Source: Streptomyces sp. CBMA123
GTDB taxonomy: Bacteria; Actinomycetota; Actinomycetes; Streptomycetales; Streptomycetaceae
Direction of reading: 5' to 3'
Assembly: GCF_014596465.1 (NCBI RefSeq)
Contig: NZ_MECK01000301.1
Span: 1 to 51,074 of the forward strand
DNA: 51,074 bases
Part shown: piece by piece, positions 24,672 to 32,440 of the stretch
Numbering within the stretch: the stretch's first letter is position 1
Layout: each line of letters begins with the position of its first letter
The notes under the pieces: model-generated
Seen by the model: the letters and a program-made list of their open reading frames with translations, nothing else
The model's database searches: none
Told to the model about the DNA's origin: nothing
Program-made: the position numbers and the translations under genes

Positions 24672-25670
24672 ATGCTCGCCTACGCCCCCGCGGCCCTGTT
24701 CTTCCTGCTGTTCGGAGTCGGGGTACTACGCGACCGCCGCCAGTTCAGCAACGCCGTCCTGCTCGGCATCGCTGTGTCACTCCTCTCCCTCGCACTGCTC
24801 GCCGAACTCCGCAAGGCACCCACGCTGGTGGCGGAGCTGGCGGCGGTGGCGATCGTCCTGCTGCCGACGGTCGGAACCGTGGCCCTGGTCTGGTTCCTGC
24901 TCGCCAACGGCGTAACCATGATCCGCAAGGAAGGCACCCGGCCGGCCAACCTGCTGCCCCTGCTCGCCGGTCTGGGCATCATCGCCGTCTTCGCCCTGCT
25001 GTTCGCCGCCATCGCCACCCACTCACCCCGGCTCGGCATCCTCGCGGGCACCGCCGTCCTGGTCGTCGGGTACATCTCCTTCCTGTTCGTCTGCTTCGTC
25101 GGCTACGCCTTCCTGTACGGTCGCCACCGGCCGCGCCGGGACGTGGACTTCGTGGTCGTCCTCGGATCCGGACTGATCGGCGGCGAGCGCGTCCCGCCCC
25201 TGCTCGCCAGTCGGCTCAACCGGGGCCGCGAGGTGTACGAGGCCCAGGCCGCGCGCGGCAACCCTCCGGTGCTGATCACCTCGGGCGGCCAGGGGCCGGA
25301 CGAGAAGCTGCCGGAGTCGCACGCGATGGCCGACTACCTGGTCGAACACGGCTTCCCCGCCGAGCACATCGAGCGGGAGGACCGCTCACGCACCACCGAG
25401 GAGAACCTGCTCTTCAGCCGGGCCATCATGGAACAGGCCAAGCCCGACTACCGCTGCGTCGTGGTGACCAACAACTTCCACGCCTTCCGCGCCGCGCTGA
25501 CCGCCCGCAAGACCGGCGTCAACGGGCACGTCTTCGGCTCGCCCACCGCCCGGTACTACTGGCCGAGCGCGACCATCCGCGAGTTCGCGGCGGTCTTCCT
25601 CGCACACAAACTGGTCAACTTCGGGATCTGCGGCCTCCTCGCACTCTGCGGGGTCCTGGCTGCGCTCTGA
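24672..25670 (+). CDS. YdcF/SanA family membrane protein (DUF218)
   Basis: 332 residues. Four TM helices at the N-terminus (about 1-16, 24-45, 52-80, 92-118) and a fifth near 125-148 precede the soluble DUF218 domain (about 157-305), with a final TM at about 308-330. Domain hallmarks are 'VDFVVVLGSGLIGGERVPPLLASRL', 'LITSGGQGPDEKLPESHAMADYLVEHG' with the conserved acidic residues, 'EDRSRTTEENLLFS', and 'VVVTNNFHAFRAALTA'. In E. coli relatives (ElyC, SanA) the domain is linked to envelope and lipid-carrier metabolism. I start at ATG 24672 because the TM begins at once and a -10 sits 7 bp upstream. Confidence 0.9.
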   Translation: MLAYAPAALFFLLFGVGVLRDRRQFSNAVLLGIAVSLLSLALLAELRKAPTLVAELAAVAIVLLPTVGTVALVWFLLANGVTMIRKEGTRPANLLPLLAGLGIIAVFALLFAAIATHSPRLGILAGTAVLVVGYISFLFVCFVGYAFLYGRHRPRRDVDFVVVLGSGLIGGERVPPLLASRLNRGREVYEAQAARGNPPVLITSGGQGPDEKLPESHAMADYLVEHGFPAEHIEREDRSRTTEENLLFSRAIMEQAKPDYRCVVVTNNFHAFRAALTARKTGVNGHVFGSPTARYYWPSATIREFAAVFLAHKLVNFGICGLLALCGVLAAL

Positions 25671-26069
25671 GCGCCTCCCGGCGCACCGTTCCCCGCGTGG
25701 GGTCCGGCTGTTCACTCCTGCAGCGACTGCGCCTACTACGGCGCCGGCCGTCACCACGCACGCACCACGGAGATCACAGCCCATGTCACAGCCGATGTCA
25801 CAGCAGTGGTCACGGGGGTGACCACGGGGACGTACGGTCAGGGCGGACCGGGCGTCCAGCTGCGGGTGCGGGCACACGGCTCCTGACCGTCCGGAAGCCG
25901 CTGCTCGGTGGGGACAGGCTGAGAAACCGTCATGAGGTCAACATGCCCTCTTCGAACGCCCGACTCAAGCCCTTCCCAGCCCAACTCCCCTCCGGCCAAA
26001 TCCCCTCCGGCCATGGCCCCCTCCGACGCGGGCCATCGGCAACCAGCCCGGTGACGAGTCACTCCTCAC
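25671..26069. other. Intergenic between convergent ydcF and mca-like genes
   Basis: 399 bp. The only structure is GTGGTCAC-GGGG-GTGACCAC (25806-25825), preceded by two copies of ATGTCACAGC (about 25783-25804). No gene with a start signal was found. Convergent flanks mean no promoter is required here. Confidence 0.5.
25806..25825. terminator. Perfect hairpin between convergent genes
   Basis: 8-bp arms GTGGTCAC / GTGACCAC around GGGG, about 135 bp after the ydcF stop. It could be a terminator or a protein-binding palindrome; there is no U-run. Confidence 0.45.
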
Positions 26070-27011
26070 TCATCCCGCCACCTCCCCCACGACCTCGCCG
26101 GCCCGCAGCCCCTCGAACAGGTCGGTCTCGACGCCTCCAGCGCAATCCGAGCCGTCCGAGCCGTCGGCACTCGACACGAAGCTGCGCGCCAGGTGGTAGT
26201 CCTCGGTGGGCCAGACCTCCCGCTCGACGGCCCGTGGGTGGGCCATGAAGGCAACGCCCGGCTGCACCTGGGTGGCATGCGCCAGCATCGCCGCGTCCCG
26301 TACGGCGAACTGCTCGGCGCACGCGATCCGGGTGGTGGTCGCGAGGGTGGGCGGAGTGTCCGGCCATTCGGCGAGTAACTCACCCATCGCCGAGGGGATT
26401 CCGCGCTCCGTCATGGCGTCGTGCAGCGCCTGGAACCAGGGCCGGGAAAGCGCCAGGTGGTAGTAGAGCTTTGGCGCCTGCCAGGGTTCGCCGGCCTCCG
26501 GGTAACGCTTCGGGTCGGCAGCAGCCTCGAAGGCCTCGACCGTGACCTTGTGAGTCATCACGTGGTCCGGGTGCGGGTACCCGCCCGTCTCGTCATAGGT
26601 GATCACGACGTGTGGACGGAACTCCCGGATCAGCGCGACCAGCGGTGCCGCCGCGGCCTCCATCGGCTGGGCGGCGAAGCAGTCGTCCGGCAGCGCTTCG
26701 TCCGGGCCCGGCATCCCGGAGTCGACGAAGCCCAGGAACTGCTGCCGCACACCGAGGATGTCACGCGCGGCTGCCATCTCCTCGCGCCGGATTCGGGTGA
26801 GGTCGGCGCGGACCTCGGGGCGGTCCAGTGCCGGGTTGAGCACCGAACCGCGCTCGCCACCGGTGCAGGTCGCGACCAGGACGTCCACACCGTCCGCCGC
26901 GTACCGGGCGAGGGTGGCCGCCCCCTTGCTGGATTCGTCGTCGGGGTGGGCATGCACGGTGAGCAGCCGCAGGCCGTCGGCATGCTTGCCATCGGGGCGC
27001 TTGGTGAACAA
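26070..27011 (-). CDS. PIG-L family deacetylase, mycothiol conjugate amidase (Mca)-like
   Basis: 313 residues from a TTG at 27011, chosen because GGAGG lies 5 nt upstream; longer frames run through a tandem repeat. Zinc site: 'HAHPDDE' (H22, D25) and a later 'YPHPDHV' supplying the third His. 'CTGGERGSVLNPALDRPE', 'LGFVDSGMPG', 'YDETGGYPHPDHVMTHK' and 'VWPTEDYHLARSFV' closely resemble actinobacterial Mca, which cleaves mycothiol S-conjugates of drugs and electrophiles to mercapturic acids. A C-terminal Ser/Asp/Gly-rich tail of about 30 residues extends beyond the usual ~290. Probably a paralogue serving detoxification; MshB is the alternative. Confidence 0.87.
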   Translation of the reverse strand: MFTKRPDGKHADGLRLLTVHAHPDDESSKGAATLARYAADGVDVLVATCTGGERGSVLNPALDRPEVRADLTRIRREEMAAARDILGVRQQFLGFVDSGMPGPDEALPDDCFAAQPMEAAAAPLVALIREFRPHVVITYDETGGYPHPDHVMTHKVTVEAFEAAADPKRYPEAGEPWQAPKLYYHLALSRPWFQALHDAMTERGIPSAMGELLAEWPDTPPTLATTTRIACAEQFAVRDAAMLAHATQVQPGVAFMAHPRAVEREVWPTEDYHLARSFVSSADGSDGSDCAGGVETDLFEGLRAGEVVGEVAG

Positions 27012-27063
27012 GGGGACCTCCACAGTCGTAGCGAGTCGGATTGATGTGAATCGATTTGACTCG

Positions 27064-27113
27064 AGTCGGCTTGAGTCGGCTTGAGTCGGCTTGAGCCGGA
27101 TTGGGTCAGACTG
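27064..27113. repeat. 10-bp tandem repeat upstream of the mca-like gene
   Basis: GAGTCGGCTT three times exactly, then decayed copies GAGCCGGATT and GGGTCAGACT. One more copy (GAGTCGGATT) lies nearer the gene at about 27034. A period of 10 bp puts all copies on one DNA face. Confidence 0.85.
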
Positions 27114-27155
27114 AGCCACAGGGGAACTGGCGAATGATCAGGACGCGGCGGCCGA

Positions 27156-28619
27156 TCAGCCTGCCTTGCGGGCGGCGCCCGGGTAGAGCAGAGCCGGTGC
27201 GATCGAGAGTGCCGACAGGGCCAGCACCCACCAGAAGGTCGCGCCGAAGGCCGCACCGGGCTGACCCGGGTGCCCCACCTGCGCCTGCTGGAGGACCACG
27301 GTCAACACCGCCGTACCGAGAGCCCCGCCGAGCCGGTTGAGCACATTGACCGCGCCGGCCGCGGCCGGCACCTGGGCCCTCTCGACGCTTCCGTACACCG
27401 CCGCCATTCCGGGGATCACGATGATCCCCATGCCCACCCCGCGCAGCGCCAGCGAGCCGACGACCAGCCAGTCGGCCGGGCCGGAGCCGCGGCCCAGCTG
27501 GGTGAAGACCACGGTACCGAGCAACGAGCAGCCGATGCCGAGCAGGATCAGCGGACGCGGTGCGAAGCGGTGGGTTATTCGGCCGGCCAGCAGCGAGGTG
27601 ACCGCAGTGCCGAGCGCCTGCGGTGCCAGCAACAGCCCGGCCGCCACCGCTCCGGCATGCTCCACCTGCTGGTAGTAGAGCGGCACCAGGAACATCGAGC
27701 TGTACAGCACGGCTCCCTGGAGGAAGCTGTTCGCCGTCGCCACCGCGAAGCCCCGACGGGCGAACAGCCGCAGGTCGAGCAACGGCGCCCGGCCGTCCCG
27801 GCGCCGCCCGATCCGCAGCGCGTGCCACCCGTAGGCCGCCAGCAGCACCGCCCCCGCCGCGACCGCCACCGGGCCGGCCGTGCCACCGCCGCCGATGGTG
27901 GAGAGCCCGTAGACCAGCGCGGTCAGGCCGGGTGACAGCAGCACCAGACCCGTCACGTCCAGCCTGGCCCGCGGGAGTTCGGAGCGGTCCTCGGCCGGGA
28001 GCCAGCGGGCCGCCAGCAGCACCGTCAGCAGCCCCACCGGCACGTTCAGCAGGAACATCCAGCGCCAGTCGAGGTGCTCCAGCACCAGGCCGCCGAGGAT
28101 CGGCCCCAGGACCGGAGCCAGGCTGATCGGGAGCAGCAGGGTGCCCATCACCCGGCCGATCCGGGACGGCCCGGCCGCCTGCACCATGATCGACTGCCCG
28201 AGCGGCTGGATCATGCCGCCGCCGATGCCCTGCAGCACCCGGAAGGCGATCAGGCTGCCCGTCGACCAGGCCAAACCGCACAGCGCGGATCCGAGCACGA
28301 ACAGGACGACCGAGGCCAGCCAGGCCCGCCGGGCCCCGAACCGGCCGGCGGCCCAGCCCGAGAGCGGCATGGTCAGCGATATCGCCAGCAGGTACCCCGT
28401 GGCCACCCACTGCACCGACGCCATCGAGCTGTGCAGATCGCGGCCGACGGAATCGATGCCGACATTGACGATCGTGGTGTCCAGCAGAGCCAGGATCGGA
28501 CCCAGCGCGAGCACCACCGCCATCTTCCACAGGCCCGGCGGCAACGGCTCCGGCCTCACCGACCGGCCCGCCTCCGAGACCTTCCCCGGCCTGCCCTCTC
28601 CGGTGACCGACATGGTCAT
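27156..28619 (-). CDS. MFS exporter, DHA2 family
   Basis: 487-residue EmrB/QacA-type exporter. TM1 has 'LALLDTTIVNVGIDSVGRDL', motif A is 'SGWAAGRFGARRAW', and motif C is 'LAPVLGPILGGLVLEHLDW'. About 14 TM helices are predicted. The start is the ATG at 28619 with GGGGAGGA upstream; a second ATG two codons later is possible. Divergent from the TetR at 28748. Its probable -35 (TTGACC on the minus strand, 28695-28700) is embedded in the palindromic operator at 28691-28707, which gives direct repression. Substrate unknown. Confidence 0.93.
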   Translation of the reverse strand: MTMSVTGEGRPGKVSEAGRSVRPEPLPPGLWKMAVVLALGPILALLDTTIVNVGIDSVGRDLHSSMASVQWVATGYLLAISLTMPLSGWAAGRFGARRAWLASVVLFVLGSALCGLAWSTGSLIAFRVLQGIGGGMIQPLGQSIMVQAAGPSRIGRVMGTLLLPISLAPVLGPILGGLVLEHLDWRWMFLLNVPVGLLTVLLAARWLPAEDRSELPRARLDVTGLVLLSPGLTALVYGLSTIGGGGTAGPVAVAAGAVLLAAYGWHALRIGRRRDGRAPLLDLRLFARRGFAVATANSFLQGAVLYSSMFLVPLYYQQVEHAGAVAAGLLLAPQALGTAVTSLLAGRITHRFAPRPLILLGIGCSLLGTVVFTQLGRGSGPADWLVVGSLALRGVGMGIIVIPGMAAVYGSVERAQVPAAAGAVNVLNRLGGALGTAVLTVVLQQAQVGHPGQPGAAFGATFWWVLALSALSIAPALLYPGAARKAG

Positions 28620-28690
28620 GCGTCCTCCCCTGGGTCGTCCCTCCGGCGGCCGCTCCGACTGCCTGGAGAAAACTTAGGACGGACCCATTG

Positions 28691-28707
28691 ATTAGGTCAA
28701 GCCTAAT
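28691..28707. promoter_or_regulatory. TetR operator overlapping the MFS -35
   Basis: ATTAGG-TCAAG-CCTAAT, perfect 6-bp arms. On the minus strand TTGACC (28695-28700) followed 18 bp later by TAAGTT (about 28671-28676) makes a plausible promoter for the MFS gene, so repressor binding would block the -35. Confidence 0.8.
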
Positions 28708-28734
28708 TTCTGTGCCCGACCCAGCGAACTGCGC

Positions 28735-28747
28735 TAGGCTCGCCACC
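28735..28747 (+). promoter_or_regulatory. -10 box (TAGGCT) for leaderless tetR mRNA
   Basis: TAGGCT at 28735-28740, a frequent Streptomyces -10, 7 bp before the ATG at 28748 and with no Shine-Dalgarno. Confidence 0.65.
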
Positions 28748-29413
28748 ATGACCGACACCGGCAGCACTCCGACCCTTCGCGAGACCCCGAACCTGCGCGC
28801 ACTCAACAAGCGCCGCACCCGCGAGGCGATCTCGCACGCCGCGACGAGGCTCTTCATCGAGCGCGGCTTCGACCGCACGACCATCGCCGAGGTCGCCGCC
28901 GCCGCCGGGGTCGCCAAGATGACCGTCACCAACCACTTCCCGCGCAAGGAGGACCTCTTCTTCGACCTGCACGAGGAGCTCGTCGACCGGCTCGCCCGCG
29001 CCGTCGCCGGGCGCGCCCCCGGCGAGTCCGCCCTCGCCGCGCTGCGCCGCGACTGCCTGGCCGGGCTGGACCGGCACGATCCACGACTGGGCTTCTCCGG
29101 CCCCGACTTCGCCCGCACCATCGCCGAGAGCCCCGCCCTCGGCGCCCGGCTGCGCGAACTGCACGAACAGAGCGAGGCCGCACTCGCCGAAGCCCTGGCC
29201 GAGGCCGTCCACGCGGCACCCGTCGACTTCGAGAGCCGGGTCGCCGCCGCCCTGCTCGCCGCCGTCGACCGCGCCATACTCGCCGAGGTCTTCCGCCGCA
29301 CCCTGGCCGGCCAGGACCACCCCACCATCGCCGCCGCCGTCCGCCCCGCCGCCGTCCACGCCTTCGACCGGCTCCAGAGCGCCCTCGGCAGCTACGCCGT
29401 CCGCGACAGTTAG
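28748..29413 (+). CDS. TetR family transcriptional regulator
   Basis: 221 residues. HTH at about 25-70: 'REAISHAATRLFIERGFDRTTIAEVAAAAGVAKMTVTNHFPRKEDLFFDLHEE', a standard TetR_N. The C-terminal domain is all-helical. Start ATG 28748 follows a TAGGCT -10, so the mRNA is probably leaderless. It should control the divergent DHA2 exporter and itself via 28691-28707. Confidence 0.93.
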   Translation: MTDTGSTPTLRETPNLRALNKRRTREAISHAATRLFIERGFDRTTIAEVAAAAGVAKMTVTNHFPRKEDLFFDLHEELVDRLARAVAGRAPGESALAALRRDCLAGLDRHDPRLGFSGPDFARTIAESPALGARLRELHEQSEAALAEALAEAVHAAPVDFESRVAAALLAAVDRAILAEVFRRTLAGQDHPTIAAAVRPAAVHAFDRLQSALGSYAVRDS

Positions 29414-29735
29414 GCCGCCCCCCACACACCCGGCGGTCCAGCCCACGCACCTCGGCGGCCAGGCCCGCCCTGCCGCCCGGGCGGTCCAGCAGCGGGCCGG
29501 GCGGGGCGGCGAGCCGTGGAGTCCGTCACGACCTGACCCCGCACCGCCCCGAACACCGCCGCGCCGCCCGTTCCTTGGGCGGCATGGCAGCACCGTTCCA
29601 GCCCGTTCGCGCGTCGGCCGAACGCCCACGGACGCGGAACTGCGCGTTCTTACAAGACGCGGCGGCGCCCGGTGCCCCACCTTCGTTGCAGGAGCGGCCG
29701 ACAGGTCGAGGCCGCCAGGCCACAGGGAGATCTCC
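29414..29735. other. Intergenic after tetR
   Basis: 322 bp. A bulged GC stem (GGCCCGC-CC-TGC about 29461-29472 against GCAGCGGGCC about 29489-29498) could terminate the tetR message. The remainder includes a lower-GC part (about 29640-29660) near the likely promoter of the secreted protein gene. An antisense open frame at 29526-30452 crosses here but is a shadow. Confidence 0.45.
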
Positions 29736-30146
29736 ATGAAGCGTTGGCAGGCGGCCCTGGCGGGCACCGTGGTCAGCCTTGGCATCACGTTGACGAGCGC
29801 GCAGACGGCGGACGCGGTCAGCGTCCGGCAGCCCGATTTCGTGCAGGCATGGCACGGTTCCGCGTCCTATCGCGCCAGCAAGGACTTCGTCCCGCAGTCG
29901 AACCTCATCCAGATCAGCACGCTCAGCTGTGCGGGGAAGGCGCCCGTCCGGAGCAAGACGCAGCTCGTGCGGACCCGGGACAAGAAGGTGATCTACAGCG
30001 GCAACTACTACAACGCCACCGGCTCGTGGGTCACCAACCCCGACTGGATCCAGGTGAACCCCGGCGAGGCGTACTACCTGCGCTGGTACTCCCAGTTCGG
30101 TCCGTTGGTCACGTCCCGCTGCCAGGGCGTGCTCGCGACCGGGTGA
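29736..30146 (+). CDS. Small secreted protein of unknown function
   Basis: 136 residues with a Sec signal peptide (MKRWQAALAGTVVSLGITLTS), predicted cleavage after 'TADA' (residue 27). The mature part of about 109 residues is rich in Tyr, Trp, Ser and Thr and has two cysteines ('LSCAG', 'SRCQG') that could form one disulfide. GGGAGATCTCC precedes the ATG. No family recognised. Its size and composition suggest a small extracellular beta-rich protein. Confidence 0.8.
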   Translation: MKRWQAALAGTVVSLGITLTSAQTADAVSVRQPDFVQAWHGSASYRASKDFVPQSNLIQISTLSCAGKAPVRSKTQLVRTRDKKVIYSGNYYNATGSWVTNPDWIQVNPGEAYYLRWYSQFGPLVTSRCQGVLATG

Positions 30147-30275
30147 CCGCCGGCGAGGGCCCACCCGGCGGCGATCCCGCACCACCCGGCGGCGACCGAG
30201 GTGGCAGAAACCGAGGAACGGCGCCTTGCCGCACCGAGAGACCCAGCAGGTCAAGTCCCCATCAGGAGGCCGATC

Positions 30276-30383
30276 ATGCCCATCCCCCCTCACGTGCTGC
30301 TCTCGAACTGCGATCACCAGTGGGTCATGAATCCCAGCGGTGACGCTCGGATGATCTGCTGCAAGTGCGGAGCCCTGCAGTAG
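30276..30383 (+). CDS. 35-residue Cys/His-containing small protein
   Basis: A very short gene with a perfect AGGAGG 6-7 nt before its ATG. Sequence features: 'NCDHQW' near the N-terminal third and 'CCKCGALQ' at the C-terminal end, giving a possible C/H-X(n)-C-x-C metal site like a minimal zinc ribbon. No TM, no signal peptide. I do not recognise a family. It lies 129 bp after the secreted protein gene and may share its transcript. Confidence 0.65.
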   Translation: MPIPPHVLLSNCDHQWVMNPSGDARMICCKCGALQ

Positions 30384-30492
30384 GACAGGCACAGCCCTTC
30401 CATCTCCGCACGCTCCCGCCCGGCCACCGTCCCGAGCGGGGGCGGGCGTCACGCGCGAGCGGCACCGTCGTGGGACGGTCGTACCAGGCCGC

Positions 30493-30504
30493 TAGGCTGC
30501 TCGG
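30493..30504 (+). promoter_or_regulatory. -10 box (TAGGCT) for a leaderless mRNA
   Basis: TAGGCT at 30493-30498, 6 bp before the ATG at 30505, with no Shine-Dalgarno between them. Confidence 0.65.
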
Positions 30505-31107
30505 ATGATCAACCCGCCGCCCGCGCCGCTGACCCTCGAAGCCGCCAGGGACCTCCAGCGGCTCCTCCGCACCGAGATCGGGCCGGGCCTCAGTGAGCGG
30601 GAACTCGACGACGTCGAGGCCGGGTTCGGGTTCCGGTTCGCGCCTGATCACCGGGTCTTCCTGTCCGCTGGCCTCCCCCGCGGGAACCGGAACTGGCCGG
30701 ACTGGCGGAACGGCGATCCCGAAGAGCTGCGGGGGCGGCTGTCCTGGCCGGTCGAAGGTGTGCTGTTCGACGTCGAGCACAACGGCTTCTGGGACTCGGC
30801 CTGGGGCTCGAAGCCGGACGCGGCGACGGACGCGCTGCGGGTCGCGCGGGCCGAACTGGCCGCCGTTCCCCAGCTGGTGCCGGTCTACAGCCACCGCTAC
30901 CTGCCGGGCCCGGAGGGCGGAGCCGGGCATCCGGTGCTGTCGGTGTACCAGACCGACATCATCTACTACGGGAACGACCTCGCCGACTACATCCATCGCG
31001 AGTTCACCGGCCGGCCGACCGACCTGTCCCGGGCGCGTACGACCGTCGCCTTCTGGGCGGGCTTCGTCGACGTCGCCCCGGGCCCCGGGACCCCCCGGAA
31101 CGGGTGA
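30505..31107 (+). CDS. SMI1/KNR4 (SUKH)-like protein
   Basis: 200 residues, cytoplasmic. 'LSERELDDVEAGFGFRFAPDHRVFLSAGLPRG' is the SUKH-like N-terminal pattern (acidic helix, G-F, F-L). 'GVLFDVEHNGFWDSAWG', 'VPVYSHRYLP' and 'HPVLSVYQTDIIYYGNDLADYIHREF' complete the fold. SUKH proteins are often immunity proteins or bind partner proteins; no toxin gene is adjacent. Start ATG 30505 follows a TAGGCT box and is leaderless. Its stop overlaps the start of the degenerate frame at 31104 (GTGA), which suggests it once formed an operon with an intact gene there. Confidence 0.7.
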   Translation: MINPPPAPLTLEAARDLQRLLRTEIGPGLSERELDDVEAGFGFRFAPDHRVFLSAGLPRGNRNWPDWRNGDPEELRGRLSWPVEGVLFDVEHNGFWDSAWGSKPDAATDALRVARAELAAVPQLVPVYSHRYLPGPEGGAGHPVLSVYQTDIIYYGNDLADYIHREFTGRPTDLSRARTTVAFWAGFVDVAPGPGTPRNG

Positions 31108-31454
31108 CGGAACTCCCGGACCTCGGCGCGCAGTCGGCCCGGCTGACGGAACACCGCGGGCTGGGCGTCGACGACCTGCCCCGCCTGTCGGCCCGTCCCC
31201 GCGGCCGAACTGCGGGCCGTGCTCGACGGCGCGCCGCCCACCGGGGCACTGCTCCGACGACTCGCCCCCGTCTTCCGACTGCACACCGGGACCTGTTCGT
31301 CATCGCCTCCACGAGCGGACGGCATGGGAAGCCGACAGGTGACATATCGCCATGCTCCGGGACCAAAGGCCGAGTTGGAGATCCACGAGCCGGCGCCGTG
31401 TCAACCACCCCGCACCCGACCGATTGTCACAGTCCGATCCCTGTCATGTCCTGA
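31104..31454 (+). pseudogene. Frameshifted, truncated regulator remnant
   Basis: The frame starts at GTG 31104 (overlapping the SUKH-like stop) with 'TELPDLGAQSARLTEHRGLGVDDLPRLSARP'. Near 31197 the coding sense shifts by +1: the other frame reads 'AAELRAVLDGAPPTGALLRR' and 'LAPVFRLHTG'. Near 31290 a -1 shift returns to the first frame with 'DLFVIAS'. Joined, the reading resembles the start of an XRE-like Streptomyces regulator family (... ALGLHAADLFVIAGVP ...) as I remember it. After about 31310 similarity ends. Two compensating indels plus loss of the C-terminus mean a decayed gene. The remainder to 31549 holds only the lipoprotein leader. Confidence 0.65.
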
Positions 31455-31549
31455 CGATTGTGACGCCCCGGATGGCACCGAACGCCGCCCACCTGCCGTC
31501 CTCTGGTGTGTCCAAGCAGTCAGCAGGAACACCTCATCGGGGAGCCACC

Positions 31550-32242
31550 ATGTCCGTCCGCAACCGTCGCCCGCTGCTCGCCTCCGTCGTCCTCGTCGGG
31601 GCGGGGCTCGCACTGACCGCCTGCGGGCCCGACAACACCGACACGGCCACCGGCACCGCGACGGTCGGCGCGACCGCCACGGTGGCCGCCAAGCCGACGG
31701 CCGGCGGCCCGGCCACCGCCGCTCCCACGAAGGGCGCGGGGGCGGCGACCTCGCATCCCGTCGCCCACACCCCGCCCGCCGGGGGCTCCGACTCCGCCGG
31801 CGGCCCGTGTGACATCCAGAACCTCACCATCCACGTGACGCCGCGCAGTGGGTCGGCCAGCCAGTACGTGATCGACGTGCGCAACACCGGTTCGAGCGCC
31901 TGCAGCCTGGACGCCGTCCCGAGCGTCGACCTGGGGGACTCCGCCGCCCGTGACCAGAGCAAGAACGTCAAGCCGGCGCTCACCAGCGGCACGATGCGGT
32001 TCACGGTTGCGGCGAGCCGGAGCGCGTACGCGGTGATCGACCTCGACCCGAGCGGCGCCACCACCGGCACCCTCCCCGGCATCAACCAGCTCAATGTGCT
32101 GGCCGACCAGGAGAACATGCCGCTCGCGAACACCCAGAACTTCCCGCTCAAGAGCGACGTGCGGGTCCTGGACCCGCGGATGAGCGTCTACCGGGGCTCC
32201 GAGGCGGAGGCGCTGGCGTCCCTGGCGAGCTTCGGCAAGTAG
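31550..32242 (+). CDS. Lipoprotein with DUF4232-like domain
   Basis: 230 residues. Lipoprotein signal: 'RNRRPLLASVVLVGAGLALTAC' with lipobox LTAC, lipidated Cys25. An Ala/Thr/Pro-rich linker (about 26-85) leads to a beta-sandwich domain (about 88-225): 'CDIQNLTIHVTPR', 'VIDVRNTGSSACSLDAVPSVDLGD', 'SRSAYAVIDLDP'. The paired cysteines and N-T-G pattern fit DUF4232, common in Streptomyces lipoproteins of unknown role. GGGGAG lies 6 nt before the ATG at 31550. The message ends at the 32265-32306 stem. Confidence 0.85.
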   Translation: MSVRNRRPLLASVVLVGAGLALTACGPDNTDTATGTATVGATATVAAKPTAGGPATAAPTKGAGAATSHPVAHTPPAGGSDSAGGPCDIQNLTIHVTPRSGSASQYVIDVRNTGSSACSLDAVPSVDLGDSAARDQSKNVKPALTSGTMRFTVAASRSAYAVIDLDPSGATTGTLPGINQLNVLADQENMPLANTQNFPLKSDVRVLDPRMSVYRGSEAEALASLASFGK

Positions 32243-32264
32243 TACCGCCGGGCCGTCCAACTGC

Positions 32265-32306
32265 CGAGGACCCCACTTCGCCCCCGTGGCGGAGGTGGGG
32301 TCCTCG
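32265..32306 (+). terminator. Strong stem-loop terminator of the lipoprotein gene
   Basis: Perfect 12-bp inverted repeat CGAGGACCCCAC (32265-32276) / GTGGGGTCCTCG (32295-32306), starting 23 bp after the stop, followed by TCTG. Confidence 0.85.
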
Positions 32307-32408
32307 TCTGCTCCCACGCCCCTCCCCCGCCCACAAGAGCGCACGCCAAAGGCCCGGTCGGCGCGGCCGGACCGGGGTTGACGCCCGCTCGGACTTCCAC
32401 CACCCTTC

Positions 32409-32424
32409 CACTAATCGAATAGTG
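32409..32424. promoter_or_regulatory. GntR (YtrA-type) operator, copy A
   Basis: CACTA-ATCGAA-TAGTG, followed by AAAGG. It sits 16 bp before the DUF2079 gene start. The same element occurs at 34080-34095 before the GntR gene. TTGACG at 32378-32383 may be the -35. Confidence 0.8.
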
Positions 32425-32440
32425 AAAGGGTACTTTGCCG

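Noticed and set aside
25386..25877. 163-residue minus-strand frame downstream of ydcF
   Set aside because: Mostly antisense to ydcF; its start region is the ATGTCACAGC repeat and hairpin.
23450..26248. 932-residue plus-strand frame through tetR and ydcF
   Set aside because: Arg/Pro-rich out-of-frame reading over two well-supported genes and the repeat arrays.
27012..27119. ATG at 27119 as the start of the Mca-like protein
   Set aside because: It would translate the 10-bp repeat array; the TTG at 27011 has an ideal GGAGG.
29526..30452. 308-residue minus-strand frame
   Set aside because: Covers the secreted protein and the small Cys gene on the other strand; no Shine-Dalgarno, no domain, shadow composition.
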